DNA of 64,000 bases from Oscarella lobularis (GCF_947507565.1 NC_089193.1:1054001-1118000); one strand, 5' to 3'; positions 1 through 12,093 are shown, counted from the first letter of the stretch. Translations and numbers: made by a program. The notes: generated by a model from the letters alone, not told the origin.

Positions 1-3000
1 TCCTAAAAGAGCTGCACCAATCCGTCGTCCCAATATGCTTTTCATTTATGGCACAATAGCCCTTGATGAGGCGTTCTCTTAGATGAGATCTGTCTTTCGC
101 AGCAGCAGCATACAGCACGAAACCGTGATCCTTTGCCGATAAAGACATCGGCAGTTCCTTGTCTTCAACAACTTCTTTGTCAGACTCAAATTTTCCTAGT
201 GGCCTTATCTCATTGCCATCAAGAAGGGAGCCACACCAAACAGCATCTTCAACATTCATTCTAAGCAAGATAAGTACTTTGTTAATTTTCGTTCTGTCCA
301 AAGCTGTCCAGTCTTGCAAATAAATTTTAGCAAGGACGGTTTTCATTAGTTCAGATGTATATTTCGCAGACCCAAGACTTTGCTGAGTGTCAAAATGTTT
401 TCTGATGTTAACAAAACTCTCGAAAAACTCCCGCTTTCCAAAATTTTCGGATGTCGCAACGCGGAAGGATCCTCGGTATAAGTTCTTCACAAAGTTATTC
501 TCCATGTCCGTTTTGAGAACTTCTAAAATTTTTTTTACCATTTCCTCTAGAACGGAGTTTGAATCTCCGGAAGAGACGTCTTTGCAGACCACAGCAAGCT
601 TTCCTTTGAAAAGTTGATTTTGTGTGTCACTCTGCTTCAAATATGTGGCGCCATCTTGAAAACGATCAAACATTCTTTTCGTGTCCTCGTCAAAACGGGG
701 GCCCCGTTTTAAAAACGGTAAGTGAACTTATTGCTCCGCCGAAAACGGCCATGAGCATATCTTCTTGTCGACTTCGTTCAAACGACCCCAAGCCCTCAAA
801 ATCAAGAGCGATGACGGTTACTTCGGGATAAAGTCGAACTGACATCCAAATTCCCTGAGTGCATCTGCCACCCGCGATGTCAAATTGAGCGCCCGTCACG
901 TGATTGAGCAAGAAGCTCTTTCCAGCACTCTGTCTTCCTTTGGCGGATATCACTTTTGCGGGCTTTGTGGCATAGTTAAAAACGGCTTCGTAAACGCCAA
1001 ACGATATGGCATCAATGAAGTCTTGAACTGAATTCATGGCTCCTGGAAACGTAACATTGACTCCTTTTGACAGAGGACGAAGAACGTTGTTTTCTGCTAT
1101 CGCGATTTGAATAGGTACTGAAGTTGCGATAGACAAAACAAATTCGTCTGCTTGGACAGCTTCGTAAGGATAGGCAAATACAGCGGATAAATCGTCGCTA
1201 GTGCACACTTGGAGTCTCATCGTTCTAAGAAGAGGTTTCACAGATTTTCCCGTTTCCACTTGAAGAGCGTTAAGCATGCTGTGAAAGTACGATAGCATGT
1301 TTTCTTGAAACTCTTCCCGAGATAGTTTACGTTTTGCTTCGACTGGAATTCGGAACGTTATCCACAACGGTTTCGCTTTGGTTTCATAGCAATTTGTAAT
1401 AGCATACTTTCGAAATATTGTGTGAAATTGCTCCAAAATTTCATTCATTTTTAGGTCTACGTCGGTTCTCGATAAACGGCTTGAAACAACGTTGAGGCTG
1501 CTGCCACGTGAAATCAATTTCAGACGAACCGACTGGCATTTGCCACCAGAGCAGTCGACGCAAACTAAGTGCAGTTGACTTTGAATTTGGACTAGGCGAA
1601 ACTGCGCACATCGACTTGCGCCTTTAAACACGAATATCTCTTCACCGCATACTGGACGAAAGGCTTCGCAAGAATAAGTTCTAACACAGAAATTGCATTG
1701 CTCCGTAGCGGGCTCTTCCTTCCTTCCTTCAGTCGTACGGCCATCTTTCTTACTCGAAACAACGTGGGAGGAGACTGTGAGAACGAAGTCATTGTACGTG
1801 AAGACTTCCTTCAAATTTTCTCCCCATTTCTTGAAGTTTAGTCGACCAGGGTACAATTTTCCTCTTCGGATGTCATACACCGATCCTCGGAAATCCGAAT
1901 CAACTAGTAAGAGCTCTCTTTTCCCGCTAATAAATTGCATGTGTAACATGTCCACACAATCATACTTGTCTTTGAGAGGATGTTCGGAATTGTGTCGGAG
2001 CGACAGAAACATTTCTGTGAATTCGTATATTGCTATAACTTTCTCATAATTATCCCAAAACGCTAGGAGTCGTTTTTCCGCGTCAAAAGCTATTCGGTGA
2101 ATGTCTTTCTTAGTGACAGTTCTCAGGGGCTTACTTTTTGTCAGTTTGTCCCACTGTTCGACGTACACTACTACACCTCCTGTCGAAGTTGCAACATTGG
2201 TTCTCTTCAACAGGGACCCTACCGATTGAGCATTTGCAGCCTTTCCAGTTGATTCTGAATATGCAATGAGAATTACTTTATTGCTGTTTGGTATCGAATA
2301 CAGGGCTCTCACTTCCCCTTCTTTCACCAAGCTAAACTCTGCTCCTCGTAAATCGGTAAGTACGGGATGAAACGAATAGTTTTCATCACTTCCAGCTCTT
2401 GTCAGTTCATCACTGGTTACTTCAAGCTTGCGAACTTGATACTCAACTTTGTCGTTTTCAAAATACTCACGGTTGTAGCGCAGGTCAACGCGACCTTGAC
2501 CAGATTGTGGGTTAAAATCAAAGACTTCGACGGTCAGCTGCCCACTTCCAAACTCTATGCCGCGCTTGGTTTCTCTCAAAATTTGCCGTCTCTTTTGGTT
2601 AATTAATTTGGTCCGAGATTCTTCGGAAGGAAACGCCCGTTTTAATTCTTCCATACGCCTTTGAGCGTCAAAAGGACATTTTCTCATCCATATTCCACGA
2701 CAAATTCTGTAATATTTTAGATGATTTTCTTTTAATTTCTCTTCTTTAGGCAAAGAAAATGCTTCTGATATTTTTTCTTCTGATATATCAAAGATGCCTT
2801 TTCCAAGAAAGCTATTAAATTTATTCTTAACTTTAGACCCCAGCCGACCCAAAACAGAGCTCATCTCACTTTCAAACTGAGTAAGAGCTTCAGTCGATGA
2901 CGTTTGAAAATCGTAGAACTTTTTAACTGCTTCTTTTGAAGGAATGATTGAGGTCTCAGAAGAAACTTTTTCCATTAGTAAGGTTTTCTTTCGAAGCCGA

Positions 3001-4415
3001 CGAAAGTCTGTCAGTATCGCTTCGCAATGAGGAAGAAGCAGTTCATTAGCATTTTCTTCATAATACGAGGTAACGTCACAAGTATCAGGCATCTGCAAAG
3101 AAAACGGATCATCGCTCTCTTCTATAGAAAACTCTTTCATAAGAAAGGCAGAAAGTCTCTTTTTCCAAAAGTGCTCCAAAAATTCGCCCTCCTGTCTACA
3201 CATCTCTTTTAGTTTGTCGATACTTTCTTCAAATTCTCTCTCTCCCTTCTTCTGCTCCTGATCTAGCGCTTCTAGTTTCTTTTCTATTTCAGGAAATGCT
3301 ATTCGAAGGAAATGTCGAACTAAGTCAACGGTAAAGTTCTCTCGTGCTTTGGCCTTCCATATCACTCTGTAATCTTGAAAACCGTTGAACCCCTCTCGAA
3401 GCTCCTCAGGCCGACCTGAAAAATTTTTTTCACCAGTCCAAACTCGAATAAACCGTCGGCGAAAGAAAGGAACGCAAAAATAGAAACGCGGCAAGTTATC
3501 AGAAAATACGACATTTTCCCTTGTCCCGTCGAAAGACAAGGTAAAGCCGTTCAATGGTGTAGCCTTGTGCATCGTCATTTCACATTCAATTTCAACATCT
3601 TGATGCGACAAAATATTATTTTTCTCTGGACGAGTCAGCTTCAAGTTCAAAAATGTCTTCGTGTCAAAGCATAAGATAATCTCACTGCAAAAGTCCCTCA
3701 CATGCCTCAACATCTGACACGTTATACTCGTGTTTTCAAACTCCGGCGAAGAGCTACCTGAGCGCCAGTAGAACATAAAAAGCGACGTTTTGCTTAGCAT
3801 GAGAGCGTACAGGCCAGAAGAGCAAAATTTAGGATCGATCATTTTCCCGTACTCAATGCTCGGACTAAAATGAAGATGACTTCGAAGAAAGTCATAAACT
3901 GCTCTGTTATCGCCTGCTAAACCGATAGGAATTATAGAGCCTTGCTTTAGAGCGTCGAAGTCTAACTTGGAACAGTCTGAAGAGCAGCTCTCGGGAACAA
4001 ACGTGTTGCAAAGGCTGGAAAGTTCCTCCTCGACGATGACAACTTTTTCGAAAACACTACTGTCAGTATCGTCAAAAACGACTTTCAATAGTTGAAAAAG
4101 ACCTGGTGCCACCGCTTTCCACGGAAGAGACGATCGAGGTAAAGTCTTGATGAAATCGTTATCTTGGGCGTTGAGTACGCTTTCCCTGCCATCGATTTTA
4201 GAAGCGTCTCCAAGTTTTTGGTATTTGTGATTACGCAGTATGGGCCTCCTGTGCACATTTTCTAAACAATCGATGCAATAATAGAAACTATCGCAATCAC
4301 TGCAAACAAAGTCTGCCTGAGTTTTCTCGCCATATTTATCGCATTCCTGACACAAGTGAGGAACAAAACTACTCGAAAGCACCGTGACGTCCTCCGTGAC
4401 GTCCTTCTTGAACAT
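1..4415 (-). CDS. B-box zinc finger / GBP-VLIG-type large GTPase (partial, frameshifted)
   Basis: A single long exon on the minus strand starts at 4415 and leaves the window at 1. Residues about 22-68 form a Cys/His B-box-like zinc finger (CQEC, CSDC, CIDC, HRRP). Residues about 370-425 are Glu/Lys-rich and coiled-coil-like. Near residue 1160 comes a GTPase core with P-loop GRQSAGKS and switch II DFEGLGS, the pattern of guanylate-binding and very large inducible GTPases, which in vertebrates are interferon-linked immune proteins. The first frame stops near 690, in a G/C run. The -/+1 frame then continues open to the window edge with similar composition, so there is one frameshift, real or an assembly error. 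The upstream 1241 residues lack introns, as in vertebrate VLIG genes. Family assignment is good; function in a sponge is inference. Confidence 0.75.
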
Positions 4416-5092
4416 GGCAGCGTAATTTGATTACGGTCAAGTCACACGCTAGAAAGCTAATCTAAAGGACAAAGGTCACATCATGTGATCTATACGTACG
4501 TGGGAGCCTACAGCATGTATACTTCGACAGAAACTACGAAGTCATGCAAAGCCGAGTGAACGTGGTAACAAATCTGCACCGCGTGCGGCTTAGGTTACGG
4601 CAATTTCGAGCCTGTTAGACTTTCGGCCGTATAAGTCTACTAGAATGTGGCAGAGACGTTTTTGCAAGGCTTGCGTTCTCGAGCTAATAGACTTGAGCTT
4701 GCAGTAGGCTACTAGACTAGCGAATCGAAGTAGTCTAAAAGAGACCCCAAGCTATAAAGAAAAGTACCTTCGGCTTGGGGACGGCCCGACTCCTGAACTA
4801 CGGATTGCCCGTAATGACCTAGTAGTGACCCGTATAAGCTACAGATTAGCAGCCGTCGCTCCCTTCAAATACTAGCCTCGTCTCAGACCCTTTCTCGCTT
4901 GAGAGGAGCATCCGGAAAGCGAGAAAGGGTCTGAGATGAGGCTATTCAAATACGGAATGAAGGTGAATGTGAAGTATATGGGCTGGGTCTGGATTGAAAT
5001 TAGCGTACTCCCGGCCGCCTTGTGAGCGAAAAACCACAGAATCGACGCCTTCGCGCATTTTCATTTTTCACGCGTTTCTTGTTGTAACCTAC
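4416..5092. other. Intergenic region between GTPase and iGluR A1
   Basis: No gene recognised. It holds the divergent upstream regions of the minus-strand GTPase and the plus-strand iGluR A1, plus a strong hairpin (4874-4943). From about 4978 onward the sequence is duplicated at about 14272, which marks the left edge of the A-B block duplication. Confidence 0.6.
4874..4943. repeat. 27-bp inverted repeat (hairpin)
   Basis: The left arm 4874-4900 (agcctcgtctcagacc...) and right arm 4917-4943 are reverse complements over 27 bp with one mismatch, separated by 16 bp. It lies about 150 bp upstream of the first iGluR start. It could be a small fold-back insertion or a structured regulatory element. 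It is not present at the corresponding place before A2. Confidence 0.75.
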
Positions 5093-8000
5093 ATGGCATA
5101 CTTTCTCTACTTTACGCTTCTCTTAGCATCCGGAGCCGAAGAAATAAGTAGGCAGCAGAGAGTAGCGAGCTGCGAGGCAGTAGCGCGCTTTAGCCTAACT
5201 TTTCCCTCTTTTTCGCGGAAGGTGTACAAGTTGACGATTCCGCCCAGTTTCTGGACAACGTTCGACTCGATATTCTCGCGCATTATTTGGAAAAAGAGAC
5301 CGCAGCATCAGTCAAAGTAGAACGCAACGAAACGGCCTGCACGCAGCCGCCGTCGATTCACCTGAACTCCCCTGCAGCGGCCTCGACGACTTACCACCGC
5401 CCGTTATACGTGTGCAGAGCGCGTCCGACGTTCACACAATTGGCCTGGGTCATTCCGACGAGGGAGAAATCGTAGCGGCGAGAGCTTTCGCGAACCAAAG
5501 AGGATGGAGAAGATTTGTTGATTATCCGGGCATTCGGGACGGTAGTGATTTTTTGACGAACGGGCCAATGTCTCATAATTTTTTTCAGTGAGTGAGATCG
5601 TCGGCAGTGACGCTGTCCTCGTCGCGTGCCAATCGTGGAAGTCGTACGTGAAATTCAGAAAGATATTTCGTGAATGGATCGAAAGTTCGAACGATGGAAC
5701 AGTGACGTGGTTTCTTCGCGAAGAGTGTCTGAGAAAGGTGGGGAGAGTAGACGTCGTCGAAGCAGCCAGTGGGATTCACATTTCCTATATGTATTTATAT
5801 ATATAACACTATAGGTCGCAGGAGACATGTCGTTCTTTCCGAGCGTTGCAGGAGCGATGGCCAGGGTGCGCGTCTTTGGTGTCAAGAGAGCGTTTACGGG
5901 CAACGAGAATGCAATGAGAATTTCTCGCTTATATCAAAAGGTCAACGGTCTCGAACCGAATGAAAAGGCCACGGTAAGCAGTCACTTCTATGAGTTCTAT
6001 CACATCATAGTCCACTGTCAGTGCCAATACACGTACGCATTCGTAGTAGAGAGCTGTAGGGAGAAGGTCTCATAGAATGTGTGACTGACTACTTATAGAT
6101 CAATAGCGTCTATCTCTATGAAGCTGCCTTAGCTTTGCATCACCTCCTGAATACAGGAAAGGCCTTCTCTATTGACAAAGAAGTACGTTTCTCTTCTTCG
6201 ACTGAACGTAGTCGTTGCGTAATTTATTCATTAGCTAAAAGAATTGAATTCCAAAGGCGTTCGCCTGCAACTCGACAGCAAGGGAACGGGTCGAATTCAC
6301 GCGTCGTACAACATATACGAACTCGGGGAGACGTTCACTCGACTCGTCGCCGTCTACCAGAACAACGAGTTACTCGAAGTCAACAGCGAGCCTCCAGCGA
6401 GATCGAGAGGAAAACGAGCGACTCCGATTCCGATTCCGCAGTGTCCACCGGCGGCGAGAGGAAGCGACGGAAGACGACACTTCAGAGCCTATGCAGTCGT
6501 GGTAAGGATCCAAGAACATTTTCCTATACGTTTTTTAACTGATAACATTTTTTTTCCGTCGAAAGGAACCACCAATGATTATTCACACTCCTCGCGAGCC
6601 TGTTTCTGGTTTCATGGTCGACGTGATGGATTACCTGTCGCAAGCGCTGGACTTCACGTACAACATTACCTTATTAGGCGACGGCCACACTGGCAGCGCC
6701 GGCGTTTACGGCACCGTCACGATAAACGAGACGACGGGCGAGGTGAACGCAACCGGTCTTATCGGTCTCGTCTATAATTGCGTAAGAAAGAAAGTATTAG
6801 CAATATTATTTATCTTTTTATATATTTATTTAATAGAAAGCCGATCTGGCCATAGGTTCATTGGCCATTTCCATCGAACGACAAAAGGTGATCGACTTCT
6901 CGAAGCCCTGGCACGACTACGGCTTGATTCTGATGGCGCCAAACCCGGCGGTCATACCATCGAGTATCTGGAGCTGTTTCAGCCCTTTTTCCGTGGGCGC
7001 ATGGATGCTCGTTCTCACCGCCCTCGTCCTGGCAATCCTCTCCGTTCCCATCATGATTGCCCTCACGGGACGACCGTTCTACGGCACCCTATCCGACGAT
7101 CTCGATCGTCCCGGCGTTTCGCTTCGACAACGTCTCTACGACTCGCTGTGGTTTCTCTTCAGCACGGGCTTGGGATGGGGTCCGGACGGCGCCAACCTGC
7201 CCGTGCGAATCATCCTCGCCGGCTTCTTCGCCTTCATGCTCGTCGCCACGTCGACGTACACGGCCAATTTGGCGGCGTTTCTCACCGCCGTTCAGACGGT
7301 CACTCCCGTAGCGAGCGTCGACAAGCTCGCCTCGCAGACGAACATTCCCTTCGGCACGGTGCGTCAGACGGCCGTTGAGCAGGCGTTCTTGACGTCGACT
7401 CTCGCCGCGTACAAAGACATTGGTAATTTCATGCAAGCCAATCCCGAGTATATGGTCGATACGGTCCAACAAGGCATCGATTTAGTGAAGGGTAGTACGA
7501 ATGGGTACGTTTTCATTTGGGACTCGCCGACGTTGGAGTACTACGCGGAGAAGAAGCCTTGTACGGCGCAAGTTGTCGGTCGTACGTTCATGGAGAAGAG
7601 CTACGCTATTGGAATGCCCAAGGGTATGCCCTATCGGGCCGACTTCTCCGGCGCGATATTGAAGATGCGAGCCGGTTTTTCGTCGCTGGGAGCGCTGGCG
7701 AGAGCTTATCTGACCGGCGAATGCGCCGGTTTGGGAGGAGGTGGCGGGGGTAGTGGGGCGTCGGGGATTTCGGTTATACATATCGTCGGTTCGGTTACGT
7801 TTATGTTTCTTGCGCCGCTTGGACTTTCTTTTGTGATTGGCGTTGCGCAGAGAATTCGTCGCGATTGTCGCCAGTCGTCCGGCGCTACGAAGGACGACGA
7901 CGTATGGGGAATGATTCTTTTATGATTTTTCGAAATTGATTTTGTCGTAGGGAAAAGAAGAGAGTCGAACAAATGCACCTGCAACGGTCATCGGCATGAA

Positions 8001-8103
8001 TGATGTCTCCAATCAAGCGAAAGCTACGGTATACTTATTAAGAAGAAATATGACGCACGTGCATCATCATTTGCTTTAGGAAAACGAGAACACGAACGAA
8101 TGA
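5093..8103 (+). CDS. iGluR A1: ionotropic glutamate receptor, lineage A (frameshifted ATD)
   Basis: Ligand-gated ion channel subunit of the plasma membrane. Inferred exons: 5093-5147, 5222-5541, 5589-5768, 5822-5973, 6099-6182, 6235-6501, 6566-6781, 6837-7901, 7951-8028, 8080-8103. Exon 1 is a signal peptide (MAYFLYFTLLLASG). Exons 2-6 encode the amino-terminal (LIVBP-like) domain, exon 7 most of S1 (EPPMII), and the large exon 8 the end of S1, M1, pore, M3 (TYTANLAAF), S2 and M4. Two tiny exons give a polar C-tail. Compared with A2, exon 2 lacks 7 nt (ggcccat, near 5373), so the frame breaks in the ATD; every other exon keeps phase and sense. It is therefore either a recent pseudogene, an allele, or an assembly error. 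Closest paralog is A2. Confidence 0.85.
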
Positions 8104-8417
8104 ACGTCTGTCTCAAGCGCTGCCTGTTTGCTGTGTGTCCATGTGAAGTTACTGAATGCGCTCGCCATATACGTTCGCTAGTACTGGCTGTTTAGTGCTG
8201 TTTCTCTGTCGCATCTAACCACTTGATGTTTCGTTAAAGCCCTTCCCTCTTCGAACGTTCGCCTCTCAGGTGAGGTCCAACTTGGTGGTTCTAATAAGGT
8301 TCTAATAATTAATTAATTAATTAAACTACTTTTTCGCAGTCTCCAATCGTGGATGATGATTGGCTATTACTTGTCACCGCGGTCACGTGGGGGTCCAAAC
8401 GTTATTCTGAAAGGTCA
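8104..8417. other. A1-B1 spacer
   Basis: About 310 bp between the end of A1 and the start of B1. It contains a short AATTAATTAATTAATT tract and nothing coding. It is duplicated at 17420-17738, with small indels. It must carry the A polyadenylation signal and B promoter; no specific motif could be fixed by eye. Confidence 0.5.
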
Positions 8418-11126
8418 ATGTATTTTTCTCTGCTTTGCGTCTATCTTGTTCTAAATCCTGCGGCGAGTCAGACGCTCTCCACCGGTTAGTTGACCCCTAT
8501 AGGTAGACAATGAGGCGCTGACCCATTTGCTTTTGATTCCTTCCTCTAGTCACGCCTGGCCCCTCTCGTTTCCTTGACGAGCGTCATCTGGAAATACTTG
8601 CCAATGAGCTGCGAACAACAGCGACAGGCTTCCAGATAAACGTCTCACAGCGCGAAAACGACCTGCTTTCGAGTTCTGGCCCATTTCCGCGCCTCGTCAA
8701 AGCGACAACCACTATTAATGTCACCTCCAACTCGCCACTTAAATGCATTGTCCTTCTGGGGCATTCAATTATGCATCAAGCCGAAACAGCGGTTAACTTT
8801 GCCAGAGAAAGCGGCTGGCAATCGTTGGGCTATTTCTTTCATCACTTGCGAGACGACGGTTTGAATGATAGCTATATTTGTCTCGAAGGGCATTTGCAAC
8901 GAGTGGCTGAGTCGGCGGGCGTTGTCGTGTCTCGTTTCGATTTCTTCGATGCCGCTGCGGTCGACGCCGTCTTTACCGTTTGCTTGACGCCGGCGTATTG
9001 CTATGAAAATTTCGTTGGTCTTTTCGAACGTTGGGCGCGTTCGTTCAATCAGAACTCGTTAGCGTGGATTTTGAGCTATGACGTCGTTTTAGAGGTAAGT
9101 ATAATTTTGCCGGCTTTTTCTATTATTCTGTTAATTATTATATATAGATTGAAGAAGCGCTGTCGTTCTGGTACAGTTACGTTGAACGCTTGAATGATGT
9201 AGAAGTTTACGGCATAAGGCCTCGATTGTTGGCAAGTGAGCCTACCGTTGAGAAATTCGAACAGCTTTATGATCAACTGGAGTCAAACAGAAGAGTTATG
9301 GTACGGTAAACAATTTTGAAATCAAATTTCATGAGATTTCCTGTAGTCGAATAGTATCGATTTATATGACGCTTTTTTGTCAATAAATCGTTCTCTGAAC
9401 AGCGCCGATGAAGACGTAAGTCGATCGTTTTCAAATTCTTTGTGGAATTTTTTGTTTTTATTCTGTTTTAGCTGGAAGATGACAAGACGGCCTACGATAT
9501 TTATCAACTTGGAGCCTCTTTTACTCGCATGGTACCTATAACGTTGTATGCTCCGCTTTTGAGACTGTAGAATGCGCATTCAGGTGAGGCGGTATAAGAA
9601 AGAAACCTTTCACTTGATAAGGTCTCGAATGAGAAGAAGCGTGCCGCAGTGTTCGCCAGCGGCGATCGGTAAAGACGGACGTCGCCACTTTATCGTATCA
9701 ACAGTCGAGGTATATCTACGCATGCACTAAGTTCCACTAGCGAGTTAGCAGCTATTTCCAGGAAGCGCCTTTTATCTTTATTGAGCGAGATGGCGCGGGA
9801 CGTATTGTCCGCACCACGGGCATTATGATCGACGCGTTGGACTATATTTTCAAAGAACTGAATTACACGTATGAAGTGCGTCTTGCTCCCGATGGAATTT
9901 ACGGACACATTGACGGTGGAACGCCGACCGGTGTCATTGGACAGGTCTACTACTGCGTACGTCGTATATATTATAATTAATTAACTTCTTCCTTTTTTTT
10001 TCACGCTACTCGCCTTTTATATATTTAGAAAGCCGATTTGGGAACTGGAGCGCTAGTGATTACTTCAGACAGAGAAGCTTACGTTGAATTCACGTACGCC
10101 TGGCAAGATTTCGGAGTCATCATTATTGCCCGACGGCCTATCAAAGCCGCTCCTTCGCTGACGAGCTTTCTATCGCCGTTCAACTTCGACTCGTGGCTGA
10201 CTATACTTGCAACTCTCGTTTTCGCTACGCTGAGCATTTCTTTTCTCACCTACCTGTCGGCGAAGAAGAATGAGGACGCCGCCGCCGCATCAACCGATCA
10301 GCCAGCTCAGCCGGTAAACGACGAAACAAAGGATCCGTTGCGAAGAAAATTGAGCACCGCTTCGTGGTACTTCTTTGCAACGGCTCTGGCTAAGAGTCCA
10401 AGCGGCGTGAGCCGACTTTCGACCTCGGTTCTACTCGGCGGTTGGTATTTCTTTATATGGGTCATCCTTTCGACGTACACGGCCAATTTGGCCGCTTTTC
10501 TCACCTATCAAGGTCTGAAGTTGGACATCGAAAGTATAGATCAGTTGGCACTTCAATCGGAAGTCGCGTACGGAACGGTAAGAAACACGTCTGTCGAGCA
10601 TTTTTTCTATCATTCCAACGTCGAAATCTATCGAAGCGTGGGTACGCACTTTCGCAAATTTGACGCGCATATGGTCGATACGACGATGGAAGGAATTCTT
10701 AGGGTGAAAAATGGAACCGAACCGTACGCCTTTATCTGGGATTCGCCCATTTTGAACTATCACGTCAATCAGCCGCCGTGCAATAGCCGATTGGTCGGGC
10801 GAGTGTTCAATAGACGCGGCTATGGCATAGCCTTGCCCAAGGGAATGCCCTATCAAGACGAATTTAACACCGCCGTACTGAAGCTCAAAGATTCGGCGAC
10901 GAAACACGAATTGGAGCACACGTATATATCGGCTGGAGGCAAGGGCGGTTGTCAGCCGTATACCGAAGGAGGGGCAGCGTCGCAAAGTGGGGCCAATCCC
11001 GTTCATTCTTATCACATTCTGGGCCCCTTCTTGATTCTCATTTTGGCTCCGATGTTTATTGCGGTTCTTTTTGCTCTGACTAAGAGAGCACTGGCAAAGC
11101 GTGGAAGTTTCCAACCCCCAGCGTGA
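8418..11126 (+). CDS. iGluR B1: ionotropic glutamate receptor, lineage B
   Basis: Eight inferred exons: 8418-8484, 8550-9094, 9148-9300, 9347-9415, 9472-9531, 9584-9709, 9762-9956, 10029-11126, giving 770 aa in one frame. Exon 1 encodes a signal peptide (MYFSLLCVYLVLNPAAS). The ATD follows, then S1 (EAPFIF), and a last exon with the end of S1, M1, pore, M3 (TYTANLAAF), S2 (YGTVRNTSVE, FIWDSP) and M4. The pore loop reads ALAKSPSG: at the positions of the canonical MQQG it has L-A-K-S, so no glutamine at the Q/R site and a lysine next to it. The arginine that grips the ligand alpha-carboxyl is kept (ITSDR), but the usual P-x-T is A-x-V. Exon 5 is 9 nt shorter than in B2, in frame. Unlike A and C it ends without extra tail exons. 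Confidence 0.88.
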
Positions 11127-11717
11127 TGCGACTTTGATAGACACTGACTTCAGCACCTGAATGCACTCACATACATTTTTGCTTATGGTCACAAAGGTAT
11201 TAGCAATAAAAACACTTCAATCACGTGTCGACTTGCGAGCAGTGTCCAGAGCTAGCCTCTCCTCCACACTACAGTTTCCAGTCGTTGCCAGGCGACTTTG
11301 ATGAGGGGTTTGGAGTCACAATCGGAATCCAGATTAGGCAGGGCCTCCTTTGGAAATCCGGATCATCGATGTAAGTGATAGGACGCCCCGTGTGTTCAGC
11401 GAAATTGAGTTCACCTTAGCATGTTCCACGCGCTGACTAAACGTTTAGAGCATGGCAACGTTAACTCAATTGGCGAGGCCTCCTTTGAGGAACCTGGCCG
11501 GTATTCATTGCAGCGCGGAACCGTGTCACGACTTGCGCAAGGCAGCCGTCTATGATGACCTAAACTGCTCTTAAGCGAGGCTAATCAGTAGCGGTTCTAT
11601 TCACGGAAGTGTTTTAGAAGTATATGACGTAAAACTGCCGTTAGATCTACTAAAGTTTGCGCACTTTTTCCCTAAGTACCCATATAAGATCCACGTCTCT
11701 AGTAGGGCAGAGAGTCC
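11127..11717. promoter_or_regulatory. Copy of the iGluR C upstream region, now without its gene
   Basis: About 11161-11717 matches the DNA upstream of C1 (20460-21010) and C2 (24690-25171), including a block around gaggcctcctttgaggaacc and the cccatataagatcca just before the start codon. In C1 and C2 this is the 5' region of an active-looking gene, so here it is a promoter stranded by rearrangement. The CCCATATAAG could act as a TATA-like box at about 35 bp before the start; that is inference. Confidence 0.6.
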
Positions 11718-11730
11718 ATGTCGTCGAATC
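11718..11730 (+). pseudogene. Stump of a lost iGluR C gene (first 13 coding bases)
   Basis: Directly after the C-type upstream region the sequence atgtcgtcgaatc matches the first 13 coding bases of C1 and C2 (Met-Ser-Ser-Asn). Homology then stops abruptly and the sequence returns to a second copy of its own upstream region. It shows that the ancestral unit was A-B-C and that a C gene was removed from copy I. Confidence 0.75.
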
Positions 11731-11930
11731 GTAACGTTGAGTCAATTGGTGAGGCCTCCTTTGAGGAACCTGGACGGTATTCATCGCAGCGCAGAACCGT
11801 GTCACGACTTGCGCAAGGCAGCCGTCTATGATGACTTAAACTGCTCTTAAGCGAGGCTAATCAGTAGCAGTTCTATACACGGAGTAGCAGTTCTATACAC
11901 GGAAGTGTTCTAGAAGTATATGGACAAGTT
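11731..11930. repeat. Partial tandem re-duplication of the C upstream region
   Basis: 11731-11930 repeats 11456-11630 with a few substitutions (gtaacgtt, gaggcctcc, gcaaggcagccgtctatg). Inside it, a 20-bp unit agtagcagttctatacacgg occurs twice in tandem at 11863-11902. The match ends near 11930, exactly where pantetheinase-like sequence begins on the minus strand, so this is a rearrangement breakpoint. Confidence 0.75.
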
Positions 11931-12093
11931 CCGGTTGAAGCAGTTGCCTGTTTCCCAGAATAAATATAGGATAGATAAAGGTGCTCACAGAAAAGCTGCC
12001 GTTGATGCTAAGAAATGAAAACATGGTTTGAGACGCACCTGTTTTCTTATAGCACTTCTCAAGAGTAGCAGCGCATTTGCGAAGAGTACACAC
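11893..12093 (-). pseudogene. C-terminal remnant of the vanin gene, beyond an in-frame stop and truncated
   Basis: Immediately after the TAA that ends the vanin reading frame (12094-12096), the same frame stays open for 66 codons. It begins VCTLRKCAATLEKC, which resembles the Cys-rich ICTLLKC segment of vertebrate vanins, followed by a match to the N-Q-L-x-P segment. After residue about 58 the translation comes from the duplicated iGluR upstream repeat (tail HILLEHFRV). So the gene carries a stop and its 3' end was cut off by the breakpoint near 11930. Confidence 0.65.

Larger units (their letters stand above)
4978..11730 (+). repeat. Segmental duplication copy I (iGluR A1-B1 + C promoter)
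   Basis: This stretch is highly similar throughout to 14272-21023, in exons, introns and intergenic DNA. It begins upstream of A1, where both copies share a run around cttgtgagcgaaaaa. It ends within the first 13 coding bases of what in copy II is gene C1. High intron similarity implies a recent duplication relative to the divergence of the A, B and C lineages. Confidence 0.85.
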
